NCBI GenBank assembly: GCA_021809845.1
Contig: JAJZJW010000002.1
Location: 124,001 to 188,000 of the forward strand
DNA: 64,000 nt
Reading direction: 5' to 3'
Source of the DNA: a bacterium
GTDB lineage: Bacteria > SZUA-79 > Acidulodesulfobacterales > Acidulodesulfobacteraceae
This document shows positions 1 to 8,930 of this stretch, in pieces (the stretch's first letter is position 1; each line of letters begins with the position of its first letter). A program made the position numbers and the translations under genes. The notes under the pieces were generated by a model, which saw only the letters and a program-made list of their open reading frames with translations, was not told where the DNA came from and ran no database searches.

Positions 1-1250
1 CCCGTCGTATTATCATCATATTTAATTTGAGCGTTATTAACGGGCGTTAAATATTTATTTATATAATAATCGATTATAAACTCAATGAGCCTTTTCTTAT
101 TAAGGTTCAAATAAATTTTTAATTTATCTGCGCCGAATTTTTGCATAAAACTGTCGGGGTCTTCATTATCTTTTAGTGAGACGGCATAAATATTTTTCTC
201 AGAATTATCCATAAATTCTTTAAATAATTCCATCCCTCTGTTTATAGCATTTAATCCTGCTTCATCGCCGTCATAAAGCAAAACTATATTATCGCAAAGT
301 CTGGCTAATGATAATATATGATTTTTAGACAGCGCAGTTCCCATAGTTGCAACAATATTTTTGATACCACCGTAATAGAGCGATATCATGTCAAAATAAC
401 CTTCAACAACGATTACATAATTTAAATCTTTTATATATTTTAAAGATTTATTAAGTCCAAATAATGTTTTGTTTTTGTTAAAAACTAAAGAATTATTAGT
501 ATTAATATATTTAGGTCCGTCTTCAATATTATTTTTGCCGCCTATGTTAATAACTCTTGAGGCAAAAGCAACAGGCTCATTAAATTGGTCAAAAATAGGT
601 ATTATGAGTTTATTAAAAAACCTATCGGTGTAATTACTGCCGTTTTTATAAAGCAGACCTATATTTACTGCAATATCCAATTGCAGTTTGTTTTCTGCAA
701 GTATTTTGAAAAGCCCCTTATTAAAAGGCGCATATCCCAGCATAAATTTTTTTGCACATTCCTCGTTTATACCCCTAAATTGTAAATAATTTAAAGCATT
801 GATACCTGTTTTTTTATATATAAATAAATTTTCATAATAATAATTCAGAGCTAATTTTAATATTTTTTTTATTTCTGCTCTTTCGGAAAATTCTTTATTA
901 TCCTGCTTATTGTTCCCATAATAGCTAATATTATTATATTGTTTGAAACTGTTTTGCGTCCAATCATCCGCCACGGCAATATTATATTTTTCTTTAAGAT
1001 AATTTAGAGTCTCTCCAAAAGATTCCCCTTTGATATCCATTAAGAAATTAATTACGTTTCCGCCTTTGCCGCAGCCAAAACAATAAAAAAGACCTTTTTC
1101 TGCATCAATATTAAATGACGGTGTCTTTTCGGAATGAAATGGACACAACCCTGAATAGCGTCTGCCCACTTTTTTTAATTTAACGAATGTAGAGACTTCG
1201 TCGTAAATATTAACAGAATCTAATATTGTCTGTATATCCGAGTTCATATT
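1..1250 (-). CDS. dnaG: DNA primase DnaG (3' end outside window)
   Basis: Makes RNA primers for replication. I translated the minus strand from the ATG at 1250; the frame stays open to the window edge, so the C-terminus is missing. The N-terminal CHC2 zinc finger is clear (C35, H38, C56, C59). Further on are the Toprim motifs EGYFD, DGDEAG and a following DNEDPD block, which bind catalytic metal. About 416 residues are visible, covering the zinc and catalytic core. It is the last visible gene of an rpsU-cvpA-dnaG run, the macromolecular-synthesis order seen in many bacteria, and starts about 25 bp after the reconstructed cvpA stop. Identification is firm. Confidence 0.93.
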
Positions 1251-1275
1251 GCGGGGTTAAAGAAAATAATGAGTT

Positions 1276-1434
1276 CTATATATGCTTAAGATGTGAAGTT
1301 ATAACATTTCCTGCGCTATAAAAATAAGGCAACAACCCATAGCTTTTTAGAGAACCGTAATTATTTTTAACTAAGGGTAATGAAAAAAGAAAAAATACAA
1401 CGAGGCTAATTATTATAAAAACTTTGATTCCTGC
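1276..1434 (-). pseudogene. Detached 3' part of cvpA in the next frame
   Basis: Reading on from the A9 run in the shifted frame gives FFAGIKVFIIISLVVFF and a polar tail ending HLKHI before the TAG at 1276-1278. This is what a CvpA C-terminus should look like: a hydrophobic helix and a short tail. It has no start codon of its own, so it only makes sense joined to the frame at 1413-1769. The dnaG ATG follows 25 bp later. Confidence 0.65.
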
Positions 1435-1769
1435 AAAAAAAAACCGCCTATCTTATTAATAAAACCAAGCAGTAATATATCAAGCAGTTTAGTGAGCAAA
1501 AAAGAAATTACAGCAAACACTAAACTTACTATGATAAAAACCGAAACAAATATTATAATCTCCTTTACCTCATAATTTTTAATGTTATTAATAAAATCAA
1601 AATAGGCAAGATGAAATTTATCGAAATTTTCGGCTGCATAGTATCCCGCAAAAAAAGCCGCAGCTAATCCGATTAGCGATAAAAGCTCTTTCGCAAATCC
1701 CCTGAAAAAACCGCGAATCATTGCGACAAGCATTATGAGCAGAATTATAATATTTATATACATAAGCAA
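1413..1769 (-). CDS. cvpA: CvpA family membrane protein, N-terminal part (frameshifted)
   Basis: The 118-residue frame has the CvpA start: a first membrane segment, then a GFFRGFAKE turn, a second segment and a third around residues 70-95, ending near INKIGGFF. CvpA proteins are usually about 160-180 residues, so this one is short. The last residues (LQESKFL) follow a run of nine A (plus strand 1435-1443). With ten, the frame continues with a typical fourth hydrophobic segment to a stop at 1276. Either the base count is wrong, the gene is broken, or slippage restores it. It lies between rpsU and dnaG. CvpA proteins are linked to colicin V production and envelope stress; the exact role is unclear. 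Confidence 0.8.
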   Translation of the reverse strand: MLMYINIIILLIMLVAMIRGFFRGFAKELLSLIGLAAAFFAGYYAAENFDKFHLAYFDFINNIKNYEVKEIIIFVSVFIIVSLVFAVISFLLTKLLDILLLGFINKIGGFFLQESKFL

Positions 1770-1912
1770 TTAATAATATATAAAAATTAAAATACTATAT
1801 AAATTTATATAGTAAAAATAGTAAAAATTTCTACAAATTTATATAGTATTTAATTATTATAATATACAAAACCGACAGATATCACTTTTATCAAAATTAT
1901 AAATCGGATAAA

Positions 1913-2107
1913 TTAATAATTATAGCGATTTTTTTTAGAATTTCTCTTTCTTGCCGCAGCAGCTTTTTTCTTCTTTTTAACGCTGGGCTTTTCGTAATGT
2001 TCTCTTTTTCTGATTTCAGAAAGGATTCCTGCTCTTTCGCAAGATTTTTTAAAACGTCTTAATGCGCTTTCAAATGATTCATTGTCCTTTATTTTTACGA
2101 TTGACAA
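1913..2107 (-). CDS. rpsU: 30S ribosomal protein S21
   Basis: A 64-residue basic protein with the S21 pattern: [18 protein letters not shown], a single Cys, and a Lys/Arg-rich C-terminal tail. S21 joins the small subunit near the anti-Shine-Dalgarno region. The start codon is TTG (2107-2105). It is supported by a strong ribosome site, AAGGAGG, about 8-15 bases upstream near 2115-2124 on the minus strand. It heads the rpsU-cvpA-dnaG run; the long A/T spacer to cvpA (1770-1912) suggests partial uncoupling. Confidence 0.95.
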   Translation of the reverse strand: MSIVKIKDNESFESALRRFKKSCERAGILSEIRKREHYEKPSVKKKKKAAAARKRNSKKNRYNY

Positions 2108-2343
2108 AAGTAGACTCGCCTCCTTTTTATAAGAGCACTCTTCATTATATATTTCAGTTCTTAATATAGTATCTTACAATTGGTAGGTGTTTGTCAACTA
2201 CAATCTTTATTGTGTAGGCAAAAGATACAAATATTCTTTATACTGTGGCAGCTACAGCTACCGGGAGGAATAAACTTTTCCTGCATTTTGACAAATTTTA
2301 AATATTTTAACATTTTAACACTTTGCTGTTTATTTTATAATGT
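2108..2343. other. Spacer between hisIE and rpsU
   Basis: AT-rich, no credible gene on either strand. It contains the rpsU ribosome site near 2115-2124 and presumably the rpsU promoter. No clear hairpin terminator was found. Confidence 0.5.
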
Positions 2344-3117
2344 CTACATAATATTTCTAGAGTTTTTCTCGTCGATACCGGATACTCCTTCTCTTTTTTT
2401 TAGTTCTATTATTATGCTTTTTATGTCAATATCTAAATAAACCAAAAGCACCATATAAAAAAAAAGCAAATCGGCTGCTTCATAAACAGCATCACGCTTT
2501 TCTTTAGTAAAACCTGCAATAATTAATTCTAGAGATTCTTCCTGTAATTTTTTGCCAATTTTCTCCAAACCAGAATTTACAAGCTTTGCGACATATGATT
2601 TTTCAGGATCGGAGGTTTTCCTGCTTTTCAGCAAATCAAATATTAATTTTAACGAATAAAAAATTTTCCTGTCAAATTCGATGTCTTCCGTGCTTTCAGC
2701 ATTTTTATGTGTTGCGCCTGAATCTGTGCCGACTTTATCCTGTATATTTTTAACCTCTATATTGCTGCAATTGATTAGGCTATTATCCAATTTTGAAAAA
2801 AAACATGTCTTATGTCCCGTATGGCACGCATCGCCTGTTTGTATGATTTTCAAAAGAATGGAATCGTTATCGCAATCATAGAATATTTCCTGCACTTTTT
2901 GGATGTGACCGGAGGTTTCGCCTTTTTTCCATAATTGTTTACGCGAACGGGAATAGTAGTGGGCATAACCTGTTTCTAATGTTTTATTAAGCGCTTCATT
3001 GTCCATAAATGCAAGCATAAGCACCTCTTTTGAATAATAATCCTGGGCAACGGCGGGTATGAGCCCGTCTAATTTTGAAAAATCAATAGAATGAATAAAA
3101 TCATTTTTTTTATTCAT
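2344..3117 (-). CDS. hisIE: Bifunctional phosphoribosyl-AMP cyclohydrolase / phosphoribosyl-ATP diphosphatase
   Basis: Performs histidine steps 2 and 3: hydrolysis of PR-ATP to PR-AMP and opening of the adenine ring. Residues 1-110 are the HisI domain with the metal-binding DCDND cluster (81-85) and C98 and C105. Residues about 173-245 are the HisE domain with the EES-LELI helix and the EAADLLFF metal site. The linker (about 110-172) is long and polar ([22 protein letters not shown]), one of several low-complexity insertions in this window. It is the last histidine gene of the cluster, 124 bp after hisF. Confidence 0.96.
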   Translation of the reverse strand: MNKKNDFIHSIDFSKLDGLIPAVAQDYYSKEVLMLAFMDNEALNKTLETGYAHYYSRSRKQLWKKGETSGHIQKVQEIFYDCDNDSILLKIIQTGDACHTGHKTCFFSKLDNSLINCSNIEVKNIQDKVGTDSGATHKNAESTEDIEFDRKIFYSLKLIFDLLKSRKTSDPEKSYVAKLVNSGLEKIGKKLQEESLELIIAGFTKEKRDAVYEAADLLFFYMVLLVYLDIDIKSIIIELKKREGVSGIDEKNSRNIM

Positions 3118-3241
3118 AATTCTAATATTAATTTAGTTAATTTCAATGTTTAATTTAAGTATATAATTGAACTATTAGTTTATTTGTTGATTATAAACAG
3201 TTAACTGCTATAAGCCGCCAAATAAATCAAAATACCATTTT

Positions 3242-3997
3242 TTAAATTCTTACGTCTATACCTTTTGTTCTGAGATAGTTTTTGATAGCCGTAATACTAG
3301 TTTCTTTATAATGAAAAATCGATGCGGCCAGAGCGGCACTCGCAAGTCCTTCATTAAAAACATTTTCGAAATCTTCGGCACAGCTGGCTCCGCCGGATGC
3401 TATTACCGGAATTTTAACATTTTGAGCTACAAGATTCGTCAGTTTTATATCATAGCCTTGCTTAGTGCCGTCCATATCCATGCTTGTAAGCAAAATCTCC
3501 CCTGCACCTCTATTATAGACTTCTTTTGACCAAGTTATTGCATCAATGTTTGTATCTTTCCTGCCGCCATGCGTAAAAACACAATACTTGCCGTTTATAT
3601 TTTTCACATCTATGGCAATTATTATTGTAGAAGAGCCAAACTTTTTAGCAGCTTCGTCAATCAAATCCGGGTTTAAAACTGCCGAAGTGTTAATGGATAT
3701 TTTATCTGCTCCGCTGTTTAAGAGATTTCTTATGTCATTTATGTCAGATATGCCGCCGCCTACACTGAATGGAATAAAAATGTTTTTTGAAATCTCTTTC
3801 ACTAATTCTATTAATGTTTTTCTCTTCTCAAACGAGGCTGTAATATCAAGAAACATCAACTCGTCAGCAAGGTCGTCATTGTAAGAAATTGCAAGTTCGA
3901 CCGGGTCGCCTGCCGATTTGACGGATTCAAAATTTATACCTTTTACAACTTTATTGTCTTTAATATCAAGACAAGGAATAATTCTTTTTGCTAACAT
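3242..3997 (-). CDS. hisF: Imidazole glycerol phosphate synthase, cyclase subunit
   Basis: Uses ammonia from HisH to convert PRFAR to imidazole glycerol phosphate and AICAR. The 251-residue length is standard for this beta/alpha barrel. The two catalytic aspartates are present at D11 (CLDIKD) and D130 (AIDVKN), with phosphate-binding SVGGGI and IASGGA loops. It follows hisA by 15 bp, so both are probably translated from one mRNA with HisH, its glutaminase partner. Confidence 0.97.
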   Translation of the reverse strand: MLAKRIIPCLDIKDNKVVKGINFESVKSAGDPVELAISYNDDLADELMFLDITASFEKRKTLIELVKEISKNIFIPFSVGGGISDINDIRNLLNSGADKISINTSAVLNPDLIDEAAKKFGSSTIIIAIDVKNINGKYCVFTHGGRKDTNIDAITWSKEVYNRGAGEILLTSMDMDGTKQGYDIKLTNLVAQNVKIPVIASGGASCAEDFENVFNEGLASAALAASIFHYKETSITAIKNYLRTKGIDVRI

Positions 3998-4012
3998 TTT
4001 TGTTTATAATAA

Positions 4013-4804
4013 TTATTTATTTATTTGCAGCGTTTTAATAGCTTCTTCTAAATTAAGCCTATCGTCATATAGCGCTTTTCCTGTTATTAGACCAAGCAAA
4101 TTATCTAAATATAAATCTCTTAGCAGTATAATGTCGCCAATGCCCGATACCCCTCCGGAAGCTATAAACTCAATATTATTAATAGTGCGGGCATCGTTAT
4201 TACCGGTATTATTATTTATTTTTTGTACATCTTTGCATATAGCCGAACATTCTTTTATAAATTTAATGTTCGGTCCTTCGAGCATTCCATCTCTGTTAAT
4301 ATCAGTAAAAATAAACTGATTAATGCCGTAATTATTATACAGATTATCTACGGCATCATAAAAGTCTACCTCTATTCTTTCCGTCCAGCCGGATAACGCA
4401 ATTTTTTTATTAGACAAATCAAGACCCGCAATTATTTTCCCTTTGTATTTTTCTATAGATTTTAAAATGCCGTTAATATTTTTAAAAAGAACGGAACCGA
4501 GAATAATATATGAAGCGCCTGCATTAAAATAATTTTCTATCGTTTCATCATCCCTTATTCCGCCGCCGATTTCAACAGGAATATTAACAGATTTGACAAT
4601 TTTGCTAATTACATCAAAATTTTCCGGATTTCCGGATTTTGCGCCGTCAAGATCGACTACATGGAGTCTTTCGGCGCCTTTACTCTGCCAATTTGAAGCA
4701 GCTTCTAACGGCGTCAATTTATATTTTTTTTTATCTTTATAATTTCCCTTTGCAAGTCTTACGCATTCCGAATTTAAAATATCCACAGCCGGTATAATAA
4801 TCAT
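4013..4804 (-). CDS. hisA: ProFAR isomerase
   Basis: 1-(5-phosphoribosyl)-5-[(5-phosphoribosylamino)methylideneamino]imidazole-4-carboxamide isomerase, an Amadori-type step. It is a barrel homologous to HisF, with D8 (AVDIL) and D129 (GLDLS) as catalytic pair and phosphate loops VEIGGGIR and IASGGV. At 263 residues it is slightly long. The excess is an Asn-rich insert near residues 198-208 (NNNTGNNDART) just before the last phosphate loop. It lies between hisH and hisF. Confidence 0.96.
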   Translation of the reverse strand: MIIIPAVDILNSECVRLAKGNYKDKKKYKLTPLEAASNWQSKGAERLHVVDLDGAKSGNPENFDVISKIVKSVNIPVEIGGGIRDDETIENYFNAGASYIILGSVLFKNINGILKSIEKYKGKIIAGLDLSNKKIALSGWTERIEVDFYDAVDNLYNNYGINQFIFTDINRDGMLEGPNIKFIKECSAICKDVQKINNNTGNNDARTINNIEFIASGGVSGIGDIILLRDLYLDNLLGLITGKALYDDRLNLEEAIKTLQINK

Positions 4805-4880
4805 TTTTTTAATATTTAATATAATATATAGTATAGTTTAATGTTTAAGTGCAGTTTAATGTTTACAACAGTTAAGTTAA

Positions 4881-5516
4881 TTAAGACACAAAATTTTTTA
4901 GCAATGCCAGCCCGACATCATGGCTCTTTTCAGGATGAAACTGGCACGCAAAAATATTATCCTTTTTTACGCACGCTGTAAATGTTTCGTAATAAAAACA
5001 AGAAGCGGCAACAATGGTGTCGTCATCCGGTTTGCAATAATAAGAATGCAGGAAATAGAAAAAACTATTGTTTTCTATATTTTGAAATTCTTTTATTCCG
5101 GTTTTTTTTATATTAATATTATTCCAACCAACATGCGGAATTATCGGAACGATATTACTATTAAATTTTATCACTTTGCCTTTTAATACACCAAGTCCTT
5201 CAGCATTTCCAAATTCTTCAGAATGTTCAAATAAAAGCTGCATACCCAAACATATTCCAAGAAATGAAACAGAGTTATGATTTGACACTGCATCTTTAAT
5301 AGGCTGTATTAAATCTTTATGCTTGAGTTCTTTCATTGCATCTTGAAATCCTCCTACCCCTGGAAGCACGAGATGTGTAGCCTTTTCTATTTCACGAAAA
5401 TCATGGGTAATAGTGGAATCAAAACCTATTTTATTAAATGAGTTTTTTACATTATTAAGATTGCCCATGCCATAATCGACAATAACTATTTTAAGAGCTT
5501 TATTTATTATGTTCAT
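4881..5516 (-). CDS. hisH: Imidazole glycerol phosphate synthase, glutaminase subunit
   Basis: Class I glutamine amidotransferase that supplies ammonia to HisF. The nucleophile C89 lies in LGICLGMQ; the His/Glu partners are H194 and E196 in FHPEKS. The 211-residue length is normal. The start lies 4 bp after the stop of the upstream amidase gene, so the two are co-transcribed and possibly translationally coupled. Confidence 0.96.
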   Translation of the reverse strand: MNIINKALKIVIVDYGMGNLNNVKNSFNKIGFDSTITHDFREIEKATHLVLPGVGGFQDAMKELKHKDLIQPIKDAVSNHNSVSFLGICLGMQLLFEHSEEFGNAEGLGVLKGKVIKFNSNIVPIIPHVGWNNINIKKTGIKEFQNIENNSFFYFLHSYYCKPDDDTIVAASCFYYETFTACVKKDNIFACQFHPEKSHDVGLALLKNFVS

Positions 5517-5519
5517 ATA

Positions 5520-6632
5520 TTAATATCTTTTATCTGCTATATAATATTTATATATTGCGTTTGAAATAGCATCCGCTATTAATTGTCTGAATGTTGCGGA
5601 AGCAAGCAAATGTTCCTCAAACGGATTAGATATGTAAGCATATTCTATTAGTACCGCCGGCATTTTTGTAAATCTTATGACATATAAATCATCCATTACG
5701 GTACCGTCATTTTTAAGATTTAAATGTTTAGACACATAATGATTTAAAAATTTTGCAAAAGGATATGAATTTTTATGAAAATAGTAAGTAGTGGTTCCGT
5801 ATAGATACGGCACAATCGCTGAATTGCAATATAGACCTATAAATAAATTGGCTCCGCTGTTATTAGCCTCATCTACTCGCTGTTGTAAGCTTACATTAAC
5901 GTTTGAGGTTCTGTCTATCTCGGTTTTAATGCCCTTTGCATTTAATAATGTTCGAAGTTTTAAAGCAATGCTTAAATTAACAAAAGCTTCGGGTAAGCCC
6001 ATTGGTCCTATTCCTCCCGGATCGCTTCCTCCATGACCGGCATCAATGAAAACATTAAATACAGGTTTTTGCCGGTTATATTTTGGGGGCTGCGCAGCTT
6101 CATTGCTTAATGTTTCTATCGTACCTGTTCCGTAAATTATAGTATCATATTTATTATTGCCGATGAAAATAGTTTTTATAGGCAATTTTTCAAGTGATTT
6201 TTCTTTTGCCACAATGTGAACAACGTAAGGATTTGTAGCAAATTGGGCGAACAAAACATTATCAATATCTCCAAAAGGAATACTTCTTTTGCCGGCATTT
6301 CCAAAAAGAACCGAATGTCCAAATGCTATGATAAAAAAATTATCCTGTCCTTTTTTAAATAAGTACCCTTTGTACAACGGCTTTCCGATTGTATAAACAT
6401 TAAGGGTATTATTTTGATAATTAACGTAAACAGACGTTATTTCGGTTAAATTTCGGCTGACAGCGCAAGCGTTTTTAATTTTTGTAAATAGTAAAATGCT
6501 GTTTAGAGAAAAAAATAGCAGCAATATTACGCGCAAATAAAAATTATTTGCTAAGTATTTAAAAATATCCAAAAAAGAATAAGTTTTTAATCTTAGTATG
6601 TCTTTTAACTTATCTTTCAACATTAAATACAT
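5520..6632 (-). CDS. N-acetylmuramoyl-L-alanine amidase-like protein (Amidase_3) lacking one zinc ligand
   Basis: The C-terminal half (about 190-365) is an Amidase_3 fold, which cuts the stem peptide from peptidoglycan. It follows a membrane segment (about 34-51) and an AMIN-like beta region (about 65-170). H200 in DAGHGG, E215 and the late glutamate E330 (VLIEYAY) are in place. Where the family has the third zinc His (pattern S-I-H-A-N), this protein reads G-L-Y-C-N, with Tyr268. It may therefore be a weak or inactive amidase, a regulator, or it may use another ligand. It sits inside the histidine cluster, 16 bp after hisB and 3 bp before hisH, so it is transcribed with histidine genes although its role is in the cell wall. 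Confidence 0.85.
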   Translation of the reverse strand: MYLMLKDKLKDILRLKTYSFLDIFKYLANNFYLRVILLLFFSLNSILLFTKIKNACAVSRNLTEITSVYVNYQNNTLNVYTIGKPLYKGYLFKKGQDNFFIIAFGHSVLFGNAGKRSIPFGDIDNVLFAQFATNPYVVHIVAKEKSLEKLPIKTIFIGNNKYDTIIYGTGTIETLSNEAAQPPKYNRQKPVFNVFIDAGHGGSDPGGIGPMGLPEAFVNLSIALKLRTLLNAKGIKTEIDRTSNVNVSLQQRVDEANNSGANLFIGLYCNSAIVPYLYGTTTYYFHKNSYPFAKFLNHYVSKHLNLKNDGTVMDDLYVIRFTKMPAVLIEYAYISNPFEEHLLASATFRQLIADAISNAIYKYYIADKRY

Positions 6633-6647
6633 AATGTAATTTTTTAA

Positions 6648-7583
6648 TTAAATTATTCCCTTCGTCGAAAGAATATTGTTCCTTCCTGTCTTGCTTAATG
6701 CATCAGAAATACTTACGGCGCATGCTTTAAACACTGCTTCCGTTATATGATGATAATTGCAGCCGTACATTATATTAATATGCAAATTAATTAAAGCGTT
6801 TTTGCAAAGAGCTTCAAAAAAAATATTTACATAATCATAGAAAAAAATTTCCGCTACCAATTCATTATACACCAACTCTAAATCAAATAATCCTGTTTTC
6901 GATTCTTTGCTGTTATTAATTGATTTAGCAGATTGCATAGAATCTATAGAATCGTGATTATTAATTGAATTTGTTTTTTGTGCTAAATTCTTAGCACCCA
7001 CATCAGTCCTGTTTTGCTTATTAACAAATTTATTTAGAAGTTTTTCAGTGCTTCTTCTATTAAATATATTAAATCCGTTTGATAAATCATTAAAACCGCT
7101 ATTATTAAAAATAGATAACTGCGCTATTTTATTTTTTACATTATAATTGCCACAGGCACTTTTATTATAGTCATTATTATCATTATTGCAATAATAATGA
7201 TAAACAAAATAAGCTCTGCCGCTAAAATCAACAGTAGTTTGCACCAATGCCTCATCCATAGGGACCGAGGCAAATCCATATCTTTTTATACCTTTCTTTT
7301 CTCCGGCAAGTTTATTAATTGCATGTCCTATAACAATTCCGGTATCTTCTATTAGATGATGCAAATCTACTTCAGTATCGCCTTTCGCATGCAGCTCAAC
7401 ATCAAAATTAGAATGTTTCGCCAGCTGTTCCAGCATATGGTCAAAAAATGGAATGCCGGTATCTATAGTATATTCACCATTTCCGTCAATATTTAAATAT
7501 AGTTCTATATCCGTTTCTTTAGTTTTTCTTTGAAACTTATCTTTTCTTAACCCTTCATTTTTTAATTGCTCGTCATTAAGCAT
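6648..7583 (-). CDS. hisB: Imidazoleglycerol-phosphate dehydratase with large insert
   Basis: Dehydrates imidazole glycerol phosphate. The two half-domains are recognisable: FFDHMLEQLAKHS and the HHLIEDTG manganese site (75-82) in the first, and the CNYHHITEAVFKA site (275-288) in the second. The family is about 195-200 residues; this one is 311. The extra roughly 97 residues (about 132-228) sit between the GRAYFVY strand and the FDLELV strand. They are rich in Asn, Ser and Lys, with no recognisable domain. The flanking motifs are intact, so the enzyme is probably active with a disordered surface loop. Confidence 0.94.
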   Translation of the reverse strand: MLNDEQLKNEGLRKDKFQRKTKETDIELYLNIDGNGEYTIDTGIPFFDHMLEQLAKHSNFDVELHAKGDTEVDLHHLIEDTGIVIGHAINKLAGEKKGIKRYGFASVPMDEALVQTTVDFSGRAYFVYHYYCNNDNNDYNKSACGNYNVKNKIAQLSIFNNSGFNDLSNGFNIFNRRSTEKLLNKFVNKQNRTDVGAKNLAQKTNSINNHDSIDSMQSAKSINNSKESKTGLFDLELVYNELVAEIFFYDYVNIFFEALCKNALINLHINIMYGCNYHHITEAVFKACAVSISDALSKTGRNNILSTKGII

Positions 7584-7601
7584 TTTTAATATATATTTCA
7601 G

Positions 7602-7718
7602 TTAATTAGTTAGTTTAGTTTAGTTTAGTTAGTAATTAATCAGTTCGTTGTTTAGTTAGTTAACTAATTAATTTAAAAATTAATTAGTTAATAGTTAATT
7701 AATTAGTTAGTTAGTATG
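7602..7718. repeat. TTAGT-rich low-complexity spacer
   Basis: The spacer between hisC and hisB is a run of overlapping TTAGT, TTTAG and TTAATTAG units. It looks like a replication-slippage product and has no coding frame. Being in the middle of the his cluster, it lengthens the hisC-hisB gap to 145 bp. Confidence 0.7.
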
Positions 7719-7728
7719 TTAATAATAA

Positions 7729-8865
7729 TTAATTTATTGAGTCAAATTCTTTGAAATATTCAATTATTTTATCGTTTTCTGAAGGAAGACCTACTGTTAT
7801 TCTGTAAAAATTTTCAAACAGTCCCGTAAAATTTCTTATAGCTACATTATGTTTCTTTAGAAAAACATCAAATGCAGATTTAATATCTTTATTGCTTAAG
7901 CCAAAAAAAATAAAATTAGCATCTGATTTATAAACATTAATAAAATTTAGCTTTTTTAGTTTTAAAAATAATTTATCGCGTTGAACAACTGTTTTATGAA
8001 TATTTTTTTCAAAAAATTTGTAATTATTTAAAAAAAACTCCATCGAAGCGAGGGTCAATGAGTTTATGTTATAAGGAAGTTTAATTTTTTTAAACTCGTT
8101 TATTAATTGAGCTCCTGCAAAAAGCATCCCAAATCTCAATCCTGCCAATCCTATTTTAGAAAATGTTTTCAATACTATTAGATTTTCGTATTTATTTAAA
8201 TATTTAATAAACGATTCTTTATTTGAAAACATTAAATATGCTTCATCTATAACGACAATATTATTTTTACTGCCAAGAAGGTTGAGCAGCATATCGCTGC
8301 TAAAATGATTTCCTGTGGGATTGTTAGGATAGGCAAAAAAATAAATATTTTTTTGCCTGCAGCATTTTTCTGTTTTTTCACTGTCATAGCCATTTAAGCG
8401 TTTATCGCAAGCAATATCTGTTGCGTCTTGATTAAGTATATCGGACGGCAATTCAAAAGAATCTTTGAGCAGCTCAATATTATTAACTTTTAGTTCGTTA
8501 AATTTTGCAATAATTTCATACATAGAAAATGTAGGATAAGGAATATTAACTATAACATCTCTTTTTAAGCTTGCTAAGATTATAGAAATAAGTTCATCGG
8601 AACCGTTTCCAAAAATAAAATTATCTGATTTTGCGCTATAATGATTTTCAAGCAATTTGATTAGCCTTTTATTATCGGAATCAGGATATAAATTTATGAG
8701 AGTTCCCTTGATAAAATCGGCATATTTTTTTTTTAAACTTTTATTTAAAATGTAATTAGATTCATTGGCATCTAATTTCAGTACATTAGTGTCTTGTTCA
8801 ATTTCCACCGGTGTATACGGTTCGAGATTAATTACGCTTTCTTTAATAAAACTATCTATTTTCAT
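7729..8865 (-). CDS. hisC: Histidinol-phosphate aminotransferase
   Basis: PLP fold-type I aminotransferase making histidinol phosphate from imidazole acetol phosphate. The PLP lysine is K237 in KTFSKIGLAGLR. YPNNPTGN (near 179) and the DEAY motif (207-210) are family hallmarks. Length is 378 against a usual 350-370. The surplus is a Cys/Lys-rich loop near residues 146-172. It lies between hisD and hisB. Confidence 0.95.
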   Translation of the reverse strand: MKIDSFIKESVINLEPYTPVEIEQDTNVLKLDANESNYILNKSLKKKYADFIKGTLINLYPDSDNKRLIKLLENHYSAKSDNFIFGNGSDELISIILASLKRDVIVNIPYPTFSMYEIIAKFNELKVNNIELLKDSFELPSDILNQDATDIACDKRLNGYDSEKTEKCCRQKNIYFFAYPNNPTGNHFSSDMLLNLLGSKNNIVVIDEAYLMFSNKESFIKYLNKYENLIVLKTFSKIGLAGLRFGMLFAGAQLINEFKKIKLPYNINSLTLASMEFFLNNYKFFEKNIHKTVVQRDKLFLKLKKLNFINVYKSDANFIFFGLSNKDIKSAFDVFLKKHNVAIRNFTGLFENFYRITVGLPSENDKIIEYFKEFDSIN

Positions 8866-8930
8866 AAAATAATCAATGACTGTTTTTAAAAATTTTAAAA
8901 ATTAATATAATATTTATGTGCAGTACGGCA

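Noticed and set aside
7602-7718. Telomere-like or origin-like TTAGT repeats
   Set aside because: Irregular and inside the his cluster; explained by slippage, and no dnaA boxes or dnaA gene nearby.
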